NCBI GenBank assembly: GCA_036768485.1
Contig: JAVLUZ010000344.1
Coordinates: 1 to 64,000, forward strand
Reading direction: 5' to 3'
Source of the DNA: Mermis nigrescens
Taxonomy: Eukaryota; Nematoda; Enoplea; Mermithida; Mermithidae
Length of the DNA: 64,000 nt
Positions within the stretch are counted from its first letter, which is position 1, and each line of letters starts with the position of its first letter. A model generated the notes under the pieces. The model worked only from the letters and a program-made list of their open reading frames with translations. It was not told the DNA's origin and did no database searches. Shown piece after piece: positions 14,201 through 27,974 of this stretch. The position numbers were made by a program, and so were the translations under genes.

Positions 14201-17200
14201 TTTGATGCGAAACATCGAAATTTTTAATTGAATATACGAATAAAACTATACAAAAATAGCTGTTTCTGCTGTTAAAATTCTTTTGAAACCTACATGAGCA
14301 GAAAATGGCTTCCAGGTCGCCAAGAAAGTAAATAAATGTCATTAATAGGTATCATCCGGGGCGTAGCGCCGGAAAAATTTGAGAAATTATGGTCACTGAA
14401 TGCCAAAAATCATTACAAATTGCATATCCATTCTTTATCTCGCCAAATATTTTTGGCCAGTGGGGAGTAGCCGCCCCCCCTTAAATCCGCCCCTGCATAC
14501 ATATGTACGTACATACATATTTTGCTCAATTTATAATTGCTCTAGTTCCGCCGCTCAATGAATTTGTGATGAATAGAGTATCGGGTGACTACTTCGAAAC
14601 TATGTTGTACAAAATATTTGTATCCATCGATGATCACACTCCAGTTAACGAAGTAAAAAAATATCGAGTTTTATTGCTTGTGTACTTCGAGCGGTCGTCT
14701 TAATACACGGTTTTTTGCAGTTATCCCAAATTTTGCAGCTGGACCTGAATTCTGTTAAGGTAATTAATTTTTTACTTGTTTTTAACTCTGAAATAATTTC
14801 TGAATCCTGAAGCTGTAGGAATCAACAGCTTTTTTTGACAAAGCTCACGACTTGTACGAAAGTCTGAGGAAATTTTTTTGAAAATTGTTGCGATTTGCAC
14901 ATACATTTTTATGCAGTAAGAGTAGTGAATTTCTTCGTTTATCTGTTAAATTTTTTGTTTTAAATTTACGGATAGAGGCGCAGATGGTTTATTTTCGCTC
15001 GCATTATCTTTGGCTGATAAATGCATACAGATTGATAATGCGAAGAGAAACTGCATCAAATGTATGGAGGAAATATTCCCCATCATACAAAATCGGTCGT
15101 CATTTCACCCCCTCAAAGGCTGAAGATATCTATCCTGTTTTTGAGCAAAAATTTGCGTTTTAGTCTGTTCTAGGTTATTTTTTGCCATTTAAACGATGGT
15201 CATTTATCTCCCCGTCGAATTCCTCCCCGAAATTTCAGCTCGTTACATTTATAAACTGCACCTGAGTCGAACATCTTCCCAAAAAATGAATTTTTACCGC
15301 CTTTCGAATCTAGGCTGAGAAATTCTTTATTTCTCCAAGTTTTTGAATGGTATTGTGTTGTTTCAATGCAAAAATAGAAGCTTGATGGATCCCCTTCTTT
15401 ATAAAATCAACAAAAATGATACGAAAAAAAATAATCATCGGGCAATCTGAAAAATTATGCATTTATCTCGCCTAATTTTTTTGAAAAAGCTTCACTTTGT
15501 TCTTTGTTGTTTGAAAACAAAATTATTCTTTTTTACGTATCATTTATTTCGTGGCGCTTTTTGTTAGATACATATTTGTATGTAGTGCATGGCGACCGCA
15601 TTACGATTTCTGATGTTGCAATGGGTACAAAGTATTTCGTGTCCATTCAGCATCAAAAGCCAATAACTTTGATCACATATGCAGGGGCCAGAGCCCCAGG
15701 ATGAAAAAATTGGAAATTTTCCGGGAAATTGTGGAAAAATGTATGCCACAGAAATCCCTTTAACAGTGCTTGAAATTGACCAGAAACCGTAGCATCACGT
15801 AGTTTTAACGCTATTTAAGGTTCTTTCACTTTTTAATGTCATTTTGGTCCACAAAGCTCACTATTTTAATCCCTCCCTCCTGACCGCCCATGCTGTGCAT
15901 CTATCATTGTGATTTATCATGATATCTTCCTTTATTCAAACTATTCAAACTGGTAGTACTGACCTCAACGCAAACAAAATATTGGCCTAAACAATATCAG
16001 CATTCTTAAACAGCTATGTACATCACTGTTTTTTTTTTGTACGAGCCTCTTTGTACATGTACAAAGATCCCCGGAAAAGTCTTTGTACGAGCAAAAATTT
16101 TTTTGTACATATAACGTATAGATATGCAATTGAATGTACACATTTTTACATACTACTAGATTGTTATCCGTGACCCGCACGCTTCGCAAAAGGTGTAACT
16201 TTGTCCTAAATTCAGCTGGTTATATTAGTTCGGCCCGAAACGCCAAAATTTTCATGAGACTTAGGTTGAAATTACACATAAAATTCGACTCAGCAAGTTA
16301 AAATGACTTGTGTTACACAATTATAAATAATAAGCGGTTGCAATGTGCTGACTGAATCTCATAATAGACACCAATTTGCTAATGAATTTAATGCAACGCA
16401 AAGATAAAAGAGTCAATTTTATCTTCAAACGGCAGAAAACAGTGCACAGTTGTTTAATAGTTCTTTTTTCTGCATAAAATCTTTATAAAACAGTGAGAAA
16501 TAGATGTAAACGATGCTTCAATCTGTACAAAGATGCTTACAGATAGATTTTGGAGTGTTTAATGCCCGCACCTGGAGCTAAATAGAATGTAATTATGATA
16601 CTCGGCGCGAAGCGCCGAAAATTTTTAGAAATTTTGCTAAAAAATACTCGAAAAACGTTAAAATTACTATTACTTTGCCCCAAAAAGTCTTTGTACATTG
16701 TACAAAGATGGCTCCGAAAATCTTTGTACGAGCCTCAAAATCTTTGTCTCGTACAAAAAAAAACAGTGATGTACATACATTAAAAGAGAAAAGGACACGC
16801 ATTATTTTTACCGCACGTATTATAAAAAAAGCTAGCGTGTTAATGTAAGCAATCCCACGCTGAGGGAAAAATTTTCATTGGCAGTAGTGCTAATTGGGTT
16901 CGTGCTAAAAAAACGCTGCTTCTTCCTCCTAATATATTTGGGAAAAATAAATTCCGAAATGAAATTACCGAGCTTATTTTAAACTTTTTCGGCTATATTT
17001 TTCTACTTGTTTGTTTTTATTTCTGGGGAATTTCATTCAATCGTTCAATAAATTTTTTCTACCTACACAGAATGCGATATCCGTGTTTTGTCGCCTTAGT
17101 CTGGCGCACAAAAAGAATTTGCCTAGTTTCGAATTGCACAAGTCGTGGCTTCTTAATCAGCGTTCTAAGTCGTACGTTCGTACTTTGTGATTATTTTATT

Positions 17201-20200
17201 TTTTTCGTAATTATTTCTGTTATTTTAAAGTTTTAATAAAAGTAATAAATGATCAAAAGTGCCTCCAAATATTCAATTTAAATGGAATCTCTTTTAAAAT
17301 GACTTAAGAAAAATCGAATTAGTCATCGAAACCCTTTCGTTTTAATGATTTTTAAATCCATTTTATCGAAAAGTTTTTGCTTACGTATTGATGGGGCTGG
17401 CGCCTCCTTATTCTATTAAATATGGCCTTGGCTCTATTTATATTCGTGCATACGTGTAAACAGGGGAATTAGGTGATTACTATTCAAAATCGGTCGCCCC
17501 CTTTCCCCCAAAGTCTGAAATTTTTTGAAAAACTTTCGCTTTTAAGCCATTTGTATGTGTTTTTTACCATTTTATGGCTAAAAATTGGAGGTCTTCGGAT
17601 TTTCAGTTCCCAAAATTAGAGGCGTTTCTTTACATGTACATGGAATCAATGTTTTTTTTTGTATCCGGCAAGATTACTGCAAAAAGGTCTAAAATTCGCA
17701 AAAAAATTTTGGCGCCCAAATGAGTAATCGCGTGTCCTATATATCTTTATAATAGCAGAAATTGCATTTCGAAGAAAAAATGTTTTAAGACAATTCTTAC
17801 TGATTTTGCCCTCAGAAACCCAGAAATTAGATAAAACACATTATCAAAGGTCGAACAACTCTGTGTTTTCACCACACTGTTGCTATTTTACTATATTATG
17901 CAAAGTATCGAAAAATTCGTGTGTAAAAAATGTACAAAAACTTAGGGACCATCTTTGCCCATATACAAACGAACCTTGTGCCAAAAAAACACGGATTACC
18001 TATGTACCTAGTATTTTCTATTTTCATTATATTTAAAATCACCAGATCAAGCTGTGCTAGTCTGTCCGATTTGGCAAACAGCTTAATCGATTTTACGCCA
18101 GTTTCTGAAATAAGCGGCGACTTGTTAGACACGAGTCAGACGATGGAAAGCGAGGCGTCTGAATGTCAAGGTAATGTTTGGGCGTATATATTTATATGCA
18201 GGCCCGTATCCAAAATTTTATTTCGGGAGAGGGGGGGGCGAAAATTTTGAGGACAAACATCTCAAGATTCATTAGGATATGGGCAAAAATAAAGGCATTT
18301 TTTGCATATCTCAACGAGCTCTGTGCAATGGTTTAAAAAATTTCAAGAAAAAATTTTTTTTTAAATTTTTCAACTTCACTCTATACTCATATTACACAAA
18401 TCTATCGTTTAAACAATCTACACAACCGATTTCTCATCATTCAATCGACGAACAATTTCCAATTAATAATTCGGCGCGAAGCGCTAGAAAACAATTTGAC
18501 TTGTTCTACATGTCTAACTCAAATTTGAGCGTTTTTGGACGGGTTAGAAGAAAAAACTATGCATAAACGATAAATCCGGCGCGTAGCGCCGGAATTTTTG
18601 AGTTTCCAAGCTCAAAAGGTACCTGAAAACCTGTTTTTGTGGTGTTTTAGACCTATTTTGAGAATTTTTTCATTCTTTTCTTTGGGGGACCCTTGTGTGT
18701 TTCAATAATTTTTTTCAAAATTTTCCAGAAGTCAAAAAAGTGCCGAAAAATTGATTTTAGGGGCAAGCAACGCAATTCTTCGACGTTTCTTATCGAGCTC
18801 TATCCTTTAGTATCAGAGAAATCGCAATGTGGGTAGTGCTATTTTTTACCTTTAATATGTTTCTGCTGCTTTGACATAATTTGATTATAAAATATTGCAC
18901 AAAAATGATTTTTGAGAAAAAATAGGACCTGCATTTCCACTTATTTTCCTTTTATTTCACCTTATTTGCTTAAACGTAGTCTATTTCTCCTCAATATGTC
19001 GAGCCAAAGTTTATTTTTTCTATCGTGCTCTTATTTACGTATTTCATTAGAAAGTGTATCAATATTATTATTGAAATATTTGCATTTTCCTTATGATTTT
19101 TAATTCTTTTTATTTTAGATTTTTTATATTTTTTGTATTACTAATCAAGAAAAGCTAAGCTTTTTCCATGCCTGCGTATACTTCGAAAATTGCCCAAATC
19201 AAATAGCTAGCTGTACAAGGTCAAATTCTCAGGGAGGGTAGAGCTGCAACACTTTGCAAATTTTACTACCCGGAGTGCCCGGCTATTTCATTACCCGGGT
19301 ACCCGGGTAATTCAGGTACCCGGGTATACCCGGGTAGGACAGTAAATGAGAATGCAGTGAACATCGTTTATTTACGGTTGACAGTGAGGTCTAGGGTAAA
19401 GTGATATTTAAGCAGTAAAATTTTTGAAAAATTTGTGCAAGATTAAATAAAATCAAGGCTTCAGCTTCAATCGAAGAATTCGTATGCATATAATGAAATT
19501 TAAGTCATTTTCATAATTCAAAGCCAAAAATTGTGAAGCAGGTTTGTATCTTCATAGCGTCATTAAAACATTTGAAGCAGGAAAACACATTGACGAAAAG
19601 CAATTTTGAAATCAATCGGAAATGAAAATTTTTTAAAAACAAGTCTAAGTCTATCTGGAGCTGACTGCAGAGACGTAGTCAGAATTTTGGTTCGGGGGGC
19701 ATAAGTGTTTTCGTGTAGAATTTACGGCCTTTCTATTGACAAACAGTTCGGAATTCATAAGTGGCGCAAAGTGTTAAGAAATTTAGTCATTTTTTCCACC
19801 CTTGACAGTTTGTAGCTCTGTGAATGCTAATGATCTGATAGAGCAGAAAATTATCAAATTTGTACAAAACAGTTTTGACAATTTAAGCTTCTAACTAGAA
19901 AACTGCCGAATTACTAACTTTGACTGAAGATATTTTGATGATTCAGGCTTTTAAACGCAATGCTGGAGCTTAACAAAGAGAAAGAACAGTAGCTGGCGGC
20001 GCTATGCGCCGGATAATTGGTGACGTTTTTGCACATTAAACTCGATTTATAACGCTTAAATCATATGAAGCAGACAAATAGATGCCGGCGCGAAACGCCG
20101 GAAATTTTAGAAATTCTCTAACCCTTTTACCTGGCTTGTTCTCCTAAAATCTCGTTGCACATGTACAACGAGATTTTATGGCTGGGGACGTCTGAGGTGG

Positions 20201-23200
20201 CGAGCGAGATCCGGGGCAGAGTCCCGGAAAATTTTGTAAAAAAACATTTTTGTGTTAAATAGTAAGGTTACAATTTTCGAAAAATCGGCCAAATCTCGGT
20301 TCGGTAGCAAGCCCAGAAACACTTAAAATTGATGAACTCCTACATTGCACAAGCTGATCTGAAATGCGTTTTTCGACCTCTGCTAGGTACGTAGCGCAGC
20401 AACGGGTCGCTGCCAATAAGATATAGAAAGATGTATCCATAAAAATTTTGTTCTTATCGTTTTCAGGCTCATTTGTGGCCTTCTAATTAAAAAAATGCAG
20501 TTCATAGAACAAGAAATGCGCAAAAACATAAGAAAATTTGGCCATTCCTTCCAATTAAAATAGGATTATGTGTCCTTGTAAAGAGAGATAAACGAAACAA
20601 AGAATAGACAAACTGGTACACAAAAGACAAACAAAGCAGAGAATAGACAAACTGGCTCACAATCATTTTCGTACTTTTACTATCATGCTCAACAAGCATG
20701 CGCAGTTTCATTAAACGAACAAATAGTACATTAAATTAATAATGTGGAGGGCTGGATTATTTTGGCTGATTCAATCTTTTAAATTTGTTGGATCTATATA
20801 GCAATAAATAATTATGACTCGGCGCGGAAAATTCTGACGTTTTTGCCTTTTTGAACTCAGTTTTCTGGACATACATTATTGCAACAAAAAAATCAACAAT
20901 ATTTTCTGAAAAATTTCGGGGGAAGGTACCCCCAATGCCCCCTGGCTACGCCTATGGCTGACTGCATTTGGAACATCGATAGTCTTTGAACCAGATCTAA
21001 CTAAAACAGTTGCGCGCACGATGTGAATAAAAGTTGCAGTTTAAATTTATATAATGGTCACAGAAGTGAATGCATTATAAAAAGCGTCGCTAACAGATGA
21101 TTTCTTGTTTAAATTTGTTTACAATGAAGAAGTAAGAAGAATTCGGCACAAATAAAATAATGTAACTAAAGAGCTGAATAATGGAATATGCCTAGACGGG
21201 ATGCACGATATATTGTGATAATAGGAAATATTAACAGACTCGCTATTTAACATTTTACGGTCGATTATATCAAATCACATTTACATTGTGATTCAGTCGC
21301 ACTTTAGAAGCAATATGTTTCTAGGTTTCTAATTCAATTCTTAGCACATATTGCGTGACTGCAGTGCTAATTTTTATATTTTATATTAGGGGATTCGGGT
21401 ACCCGGGTATACCTTATTTTCTACCCGGGTACCCGGGTACTCAGGTACCGTTCGGGTACCCGCGTGCAGCTCTAGGGAGAGGTGAAAATCAAAAACTTTG
21501 AGATGGCTAATTGCTTTGTAAAAACGATTCTACAGCGAAAAAAACGATTTTATCGCTTTAAAACCGTCGTTTTCGAGCATTTGTGGCAAAGATATAGCCT
21601 TTTGAGTACACAAAAATATCTACACATATAGCCTTTTTGGTCTAAAAATAGCCATTTAGCCCTATTTGAAGTCTGGAAATAGCTATTAGTCGGTTTAGGA
21701 CTTAGGAAAAACAACTACATAGCAATTCTGTACCCACACGGTACGTTTCTGAGTCCAAAAAGGCTATATGTAGCTAGTTTTTAAGCCCAAAAAAGGCTAT
21801 TTAGTTCTGTTTTACGGCCAGAATAACTATGTAGCTCTTAGTTTTTTAAAGTTCAGGGGGAGTAATACCCTCCTCTCACCCATCCCCATGCCAATGTATG
21901 CCCCAAATCCTGTATCCTAAATAATCTAATGGTTTTTTATACCTTCAAGTATAATCCGTTGAAAAATTGACATTGTACGATCTAATCGATAAATCGATAA
22001 TCAGTTTTTTAGTTTTATAGTTCCGTCTATCATAAAGTGCTTTATCTGATTTATCCTTAATGCTCTAAAAGATTTTCTCATACTTTTTCAAAATTTTTTA
22101 CACACGTCTGTTTATAAATTTATATCTATTTGACCTATTTTTTGTCTTTCTAAGCATTTGACCTAAATATCTTTTAATAGTTTTTCGCACGCTTTTAGAT
22201 GCCAAAAGTGTCACGATCGACAATGGGGCGGAACCCAGACGAATAGGCTTCGTGTTCGACTCTACGCTCACCGCTTTTCTCATGATGGGCAATCTTTCCA
22301 CAGTATGCGCAGCATAGGTGGGCGGCACCAAAGTTCTATGAGGGGCTGCAAGATTCTTTCAAAGGTCAAAAAGGCCTTAAGAATGGTGGTATGGCGAAAA
22401 AACACAATTTTTCAACGTTTCTCATCGAGCACTATCCATTGGCATCAAAAAATTGCGGAAAAACAAGAAAAAATTGATTTCTGGGGGGATATTTTGGTTT
22501 CTGGGGGTGCTTTTCCCAGACCCCACGCCCAGGTACATATGATGCGCAGTGTATAGTGAGATAAACTGAACTCTTATCCATCCGTGTTACAAATTTTGGG
22601 TGGGAGTAGTAGTACAGTTCTCTTCACCTTATTTGAACACTTGATAATCCTTAAGATTTGTTGAGGTTTGCTCAGCCCTTGTTATATAAGATGACGTCGA
22701 AGAATGCGTGTATATTTCTCGTCGCGAAATTTCAACAATTTGAAGTCCTTAAATTTTGTTAATAATTCATTTGCCTGTTATAACACAATACGTCGTCGTA
22801 TGTTTTACATTCTTGTGCTGAAACTTATGAAGACACTACACATATTATAAATTAAACAGCCGAAATGCTCCGATGGAACAAAAAGGACGAATATGCTTGG
22901 AATTACGCGTCGTTAAGGACACAAAAGGAGGGGACTAGGGAAAAGTCGCGTCTTGCCTTTGCAAGTTGTAAGAATCTGCTAAAAATTGGACTTCTGCCAA
23001 AAAAGGCAACAAATTGAAGTACATTTTGCGGCCTGCAAATTTCCGTAGAATAAGCACTGGGCGCAGAATAATGTAATTACGCATTTAGGAAAGATTATCA
23101 CTATGTAAATGTGACCTAATGACAAAATACCAACGTTTGCATGCTAAATACTACATTCACATTATAATGACAATAATTATTAATGTTTTGAATAGCACAT

Positions 23201-26200
23201 CGTACAACACTTATGGTATAACAGATGCGCGTAATTCGTATTTCACTTCAAGAAATCTCAATGACCAATGGATATTGAATAATTTTAAGGCCAGATCACG
23301 GTTTTTTGTATTCGTCAAAGATTTTTCCCGATGTACAAAGACTTTTCTGGACCGCCTTTGTACATGTACAAAGATTTTCGGGAAGACAAAAACTGCAAAA
23401 AGGTCTAAAATTCGAAAATTTTCCGCGCTTCGCGCTGAAACAATAGTAATTGTGTGTCCTATATATCTTTTGTAATAGCAGAAATCGCATTTCGAAAGGA
23501 AAAATGTCGAATTTTTCTGCAGCTTCGCGCCGTTTCAAGACGATCCTTAATTATTTTTGCCCTCATAAACCCAGGAATCCAGCGAAAATACACTGCCAAC
23601 GGACGAACAACTCTGTTTTTACCACACTATGAGTCTTACTGTACTATATTATAGTCCCCAAAAATTTGTGTGTACAAAATGTACAAAGACTTTTAGGGAC
23701 CATCTTTGTACATGTATAAACGGACCTTGTACAAAAAAAACACTGGGCCAGATTCGTAATTTTGACGTCAAGGAGAACATTTTTAAAAAATTCAGTAGTC
23801 TGCAATACTCTAAAGGAAAAGTTACTTTTCAGTTTAAGCTTTTACACGTATCTACCAAGCGTGAAGCAGATTGTATTCGGATTCGATCACAATTCTGAGA
23901 TTACGATCAAGATTTATAAAAAATTAGCCCTCTACAACGGACCGGAGACAGATAAACGTTAGGTGTAAACCACTTTAAACCACTGTTGAGGTAAACAAAC
24001 AGCGCAACTGATGTATGACACAGGAATTGAAAAAATACAGAAAAACCAGGCACATGACCAAAGAATTTGGCTGACCAACAAAGAGGCAAAATCGTGCTTT
24101 TTAACCCTGTCACATCTTCAGGACCAACATAATGTTGAATGTAAAGAAACACGATTACAGACTAAGTATGACCATTCAAAAGTATACTTTATTTTGAGAA
24201 TAGATTGCACAACTCGATTCATAACCGGAGAAGTTAGCAGACAAAAACGTTCAAAAACATGTTTTTTAACCCTGGACTTTAAAGCTTTACATCTCCAGAT
24301 TTAGCCCTATTTCACGCTCTAGACGAGACGCGTCCAAGTGGGATATGTATTGCTTAGGACGTACTTTATTTTTATTATACTTTGCACATCCCGATTCATA
24401 ACTGGCGAAGCTGGCAAAGCTAAAAAGAGGTAAAACGCATTTTTTCGTCCACCTTTGAGTGTAAACTTTAAATCCCTATAACTAAGTCCCGTATTGACTT
24501 CAAAAGAACGCCGTCAAGTTCTTCGGGTATTTTTGAAATTTACTTTATTTTTAACTAGAATTTTTAATGCGCGACTTATAACCAGAGAAGTGGGCTGAAG
24601 CAAAAAAACGGATAAAAGCGTAACCTCAGTTATTTACACTTAACGTACTGTAGATCGCGACCTAGCGCGATTTTTCTAAAAACGAAAAAGCCTGAGTTTT
24701 TGCTAAGGGCCGCATAAGTGAAGAAAAATCAAATTCGGCATTTGTCTTACTGTAGGGCTAGAACGAGTTACTGTAAAAAAATTTAAGTACAGATTCGTGA
24801 TCTACAGATGATGGGTAACATTTAAAAAAAATGGCCCTCCGCAAGCAATGGGTTGAGATTTGAATTTGCGGTGTAAACTTTGCACGCTCATTACAAGCTG
24901 GGCGCTGAGTGTAAAGTAAAACCAAAAAGTACAGCGAATTTTTTTATTGTCCTTCTTTAAAAAGAACCACACCTCCCAAATGTGTTGCGTTATAGCTGTA
25001 GAGGGGTAGACATCAAACGTGGGCGTGGGGGAGGGGTTGGGGGTGCACCATAGGTGCGCATGTGAGTCTAACTTACACAGAAAGGGGTGAAAACCAAAAA
25101 TTGATAGATAGCTAAGTGCTTCGTTGAAACGGTTATATAGCCCTTTAAGGCTCAAAAACTAGCTATACAGTCTTTTTGGACTCACAGACATAGCTATAGC
25201 CTTTGTGCACTAAAAATAGCTATTCAGCCCTTTTTAGGGAAAATGGGAAATTTTGTGGGGAGAATGAGGCGAAAATGAAGGCCAAAAACGGAATGAAAAT
25301 TGGAAATTTACTTCAAAAAGTGCTTCAAATTGACTGAAAACTGTTTAATAACGTAGTTTTAACGCTATTTTAGCGCTTATGCCAGTCTTTAAGGTCATTT
25401 TAGTCCAAAAAGCTTTATTTTTGACCCTTCGTCCAGACCGGCCTTGCTGTGCACTACTATTTATAAAAGCATTTTCCGTTAGTCGCATATTTTTTCAGCC
25501 TATTTTTCCTTACGCGACCTCTTTTACATCTCCTTTTTTCTTATTTACGCCTGTTGCATGATATCGTGTTTTCTTTAATTCGTTTTCGACATTTTTCGAC
25601 CTTTTGTTCGCGTTCATTTCTTATTCGGTGATCCTGTTTAATAGAGTGATGAAAAAAAATGTGCAAGTATTCCAAAAAAAGAGATTTATATTATTATGCA
25701 ACTTTAGAGATTGAAAAAATCACGCTGTCACGTTATTCGAGGCTGGAAAACTAACCGACGAGTGCCTTGATAATTTTGTCGATGAATTGAAACTTGGAAC
25801 CGTAAAGCAAAAATAATGAATATGAAATTGTTCTAAGGAAAACAAAAAAACAATAATAGTTATTATTACAATTATTATTATTATTATTCTTATTATTCTT
25901 ATTATTATTATTATTATTATGATTATTATTAAATGATAGATAAATAAATAAATGAATAAAATATATGTGAGCGGTATTTTTTAGGAATTACGACACAGGT
26001 AAAAGTTTTTTCTGTTAAACGTGCAAGATTGAGTTTTTGAAAAATGCAAGAACGCTAGTTATCGTGTTATTTCTCATTTTTCGTAGCAATTTAGCCAATT
26101 TTTCTGTTTCGTTTGTCTTCACCAAGCTTCAAAATTGTTTCGTGACGATAAGAATGGCGAAATTTTGAAAAATGAGCCAAACTCTATTTGGGCATGGTTT

Positions 26201-27908
26201 AAAATGCCAAATTTTTTTTTCGGCGACTCATTAATAAATTGGTGTATTTATCTACTATCAACTCAAAAATCGGCTTGAGTACAATAAAAAAAATGTGCCG
26301 TGAACCATGTATAAAAAATCTTGGTTCCGGTAACCATATACATGCACAGCACGGGAATTATGGGGGGGGTTGAAATTATAAAGTGCCTTTTCTGGGTCCA
26401 AATGGTAGGTACGCGTCAGAAACATCGTTTTTCAGCGTTTCTGACGATGCTTTATCTTTCTAGATCCATAAAAACAAAGAAAATTTTGAAAAAAATTAGA
26501 AAAGTCGGAATAACTTAGTCAAAACATGAGTATAATGGCGCGAAGCACTGGAAAATTTGGGTTTTTTTGGGCAATATATAGCTAAAAAACTCTTTAAAAA
26601 AGCATCTTTTCTATCAAATTTTTAAAAATTTTTAGGAGTTACTTTAAAAAAATCAGTTATTCTGGGGGAGGGGTGAAAAATTTTTTCGGGGGGGGGCATG
26701 AAAATTTTCCGGGTGGTGTACCCCCCCAAGATCATGTATGGCGGTAACTGATCTTAAGAAAGTCAAATCACGTTTAGCCTTTCTAATATTTTTTTAGCTC
26801 GAGAAAGCTTTTTCATTTTTCAACGTTGTTTCTTACTTTTTAAACGTTCTTGCTTGTGTCTTTCGAATTTGACTTAGTCGCCGCTTCGTTTACTGTAATT
26901 TCGGCTTCATTGAATCTTTCACCATTTTACTTATTAGTTTTGTTAATTTAGTTTAAGTAAATTACTAAATTCATCGATTTTGTTAATTCGATTAATTCAG
27001 CTAATGTTGTTGTCTTTGTGACTACTTTTTTCTAATTGTTTTATTTATCTTTATTTATTTATTTATTTTTCATATATTTATTTATTTATTTATCTTTATT
27101 TATAGATAAATGAATTTTGCGAGGGCGAAGCGCAGCGATATTTCGAGCACGCGACTGTGTTGCGGAAATCGATTGAATTTCTGCGCGCTTCGTCTGAGCT
27201 GGATTTGATTCGATGCGAAAGCTTGATGGCCCTTAACCCTTTTTCCCGGCTCAGACTGCTCAAGAAAAATTACCGGTACGCATATTTGTAACGGCTCCTA
27301 ATTTTGGATAGGGGTGGGTTTAAGGACCTCCGATTTTCTGCCAAAAATATGTAAAAATGGCAAAAACGCAACGTTTTTTTTGGAAAAATGGGTGTGGCGT
27401 CAAAAATTTTCTGACTTTTGGGAAGGGCTGGGAGGGACGTCTAATGTTGTGTGGGGATGCTCAAAACCCCCTCCCCTTTACACGCATGCCGCTATGTATG
27501 TACACGTGTATGTAGCAGGGGGGTAGGGATCCTCCCACTCAAAGTCGATCGTCCCCATCCCTCTCATTTTTAACAAAAACTTACGTTTTTGGGTCATTTT
27601 TGGTGCTTTTTGTTTTTTGGCCGAAATTTGAACCCTCCCCAATTTTCGCCAACTACCCTCACCCGAAATTTGGCGCTGTTTAACATGTCTCGCCGGTAGG
27701 TATAAGCTTATTATTCACTCGATGCAGAAAATTAAGTCGATGTAGGCTTAAATTATATGAATGCTCAGCATGGGAATTTTGACGATCATCCTCGTCCTAG
27801 CTTTTTTTGCTTTTTGAAAATAAAACAAAATTAAATTAGATAAAAATAAAAATAAAATAAAATAAGTTTTCTTACTTTTTTTCTAAACGCCCTTTTCGGG
27901 TTTCAAAA

Positions 27909-27974
<66 letters not shown>

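Larger units (their letters stand above)
19200..21900. mobile_element. family H element interrupted by a hAT-like element
   Basis: The left part holds CTGTACAAGGTCAAATTCTC; the right part resumes GGTGAAAATCAAAAACTTTG and ends CCAATGTATG. TSD GCCCAAAT/CCCCAAAT (7 of 8). Confidence 0.8.
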
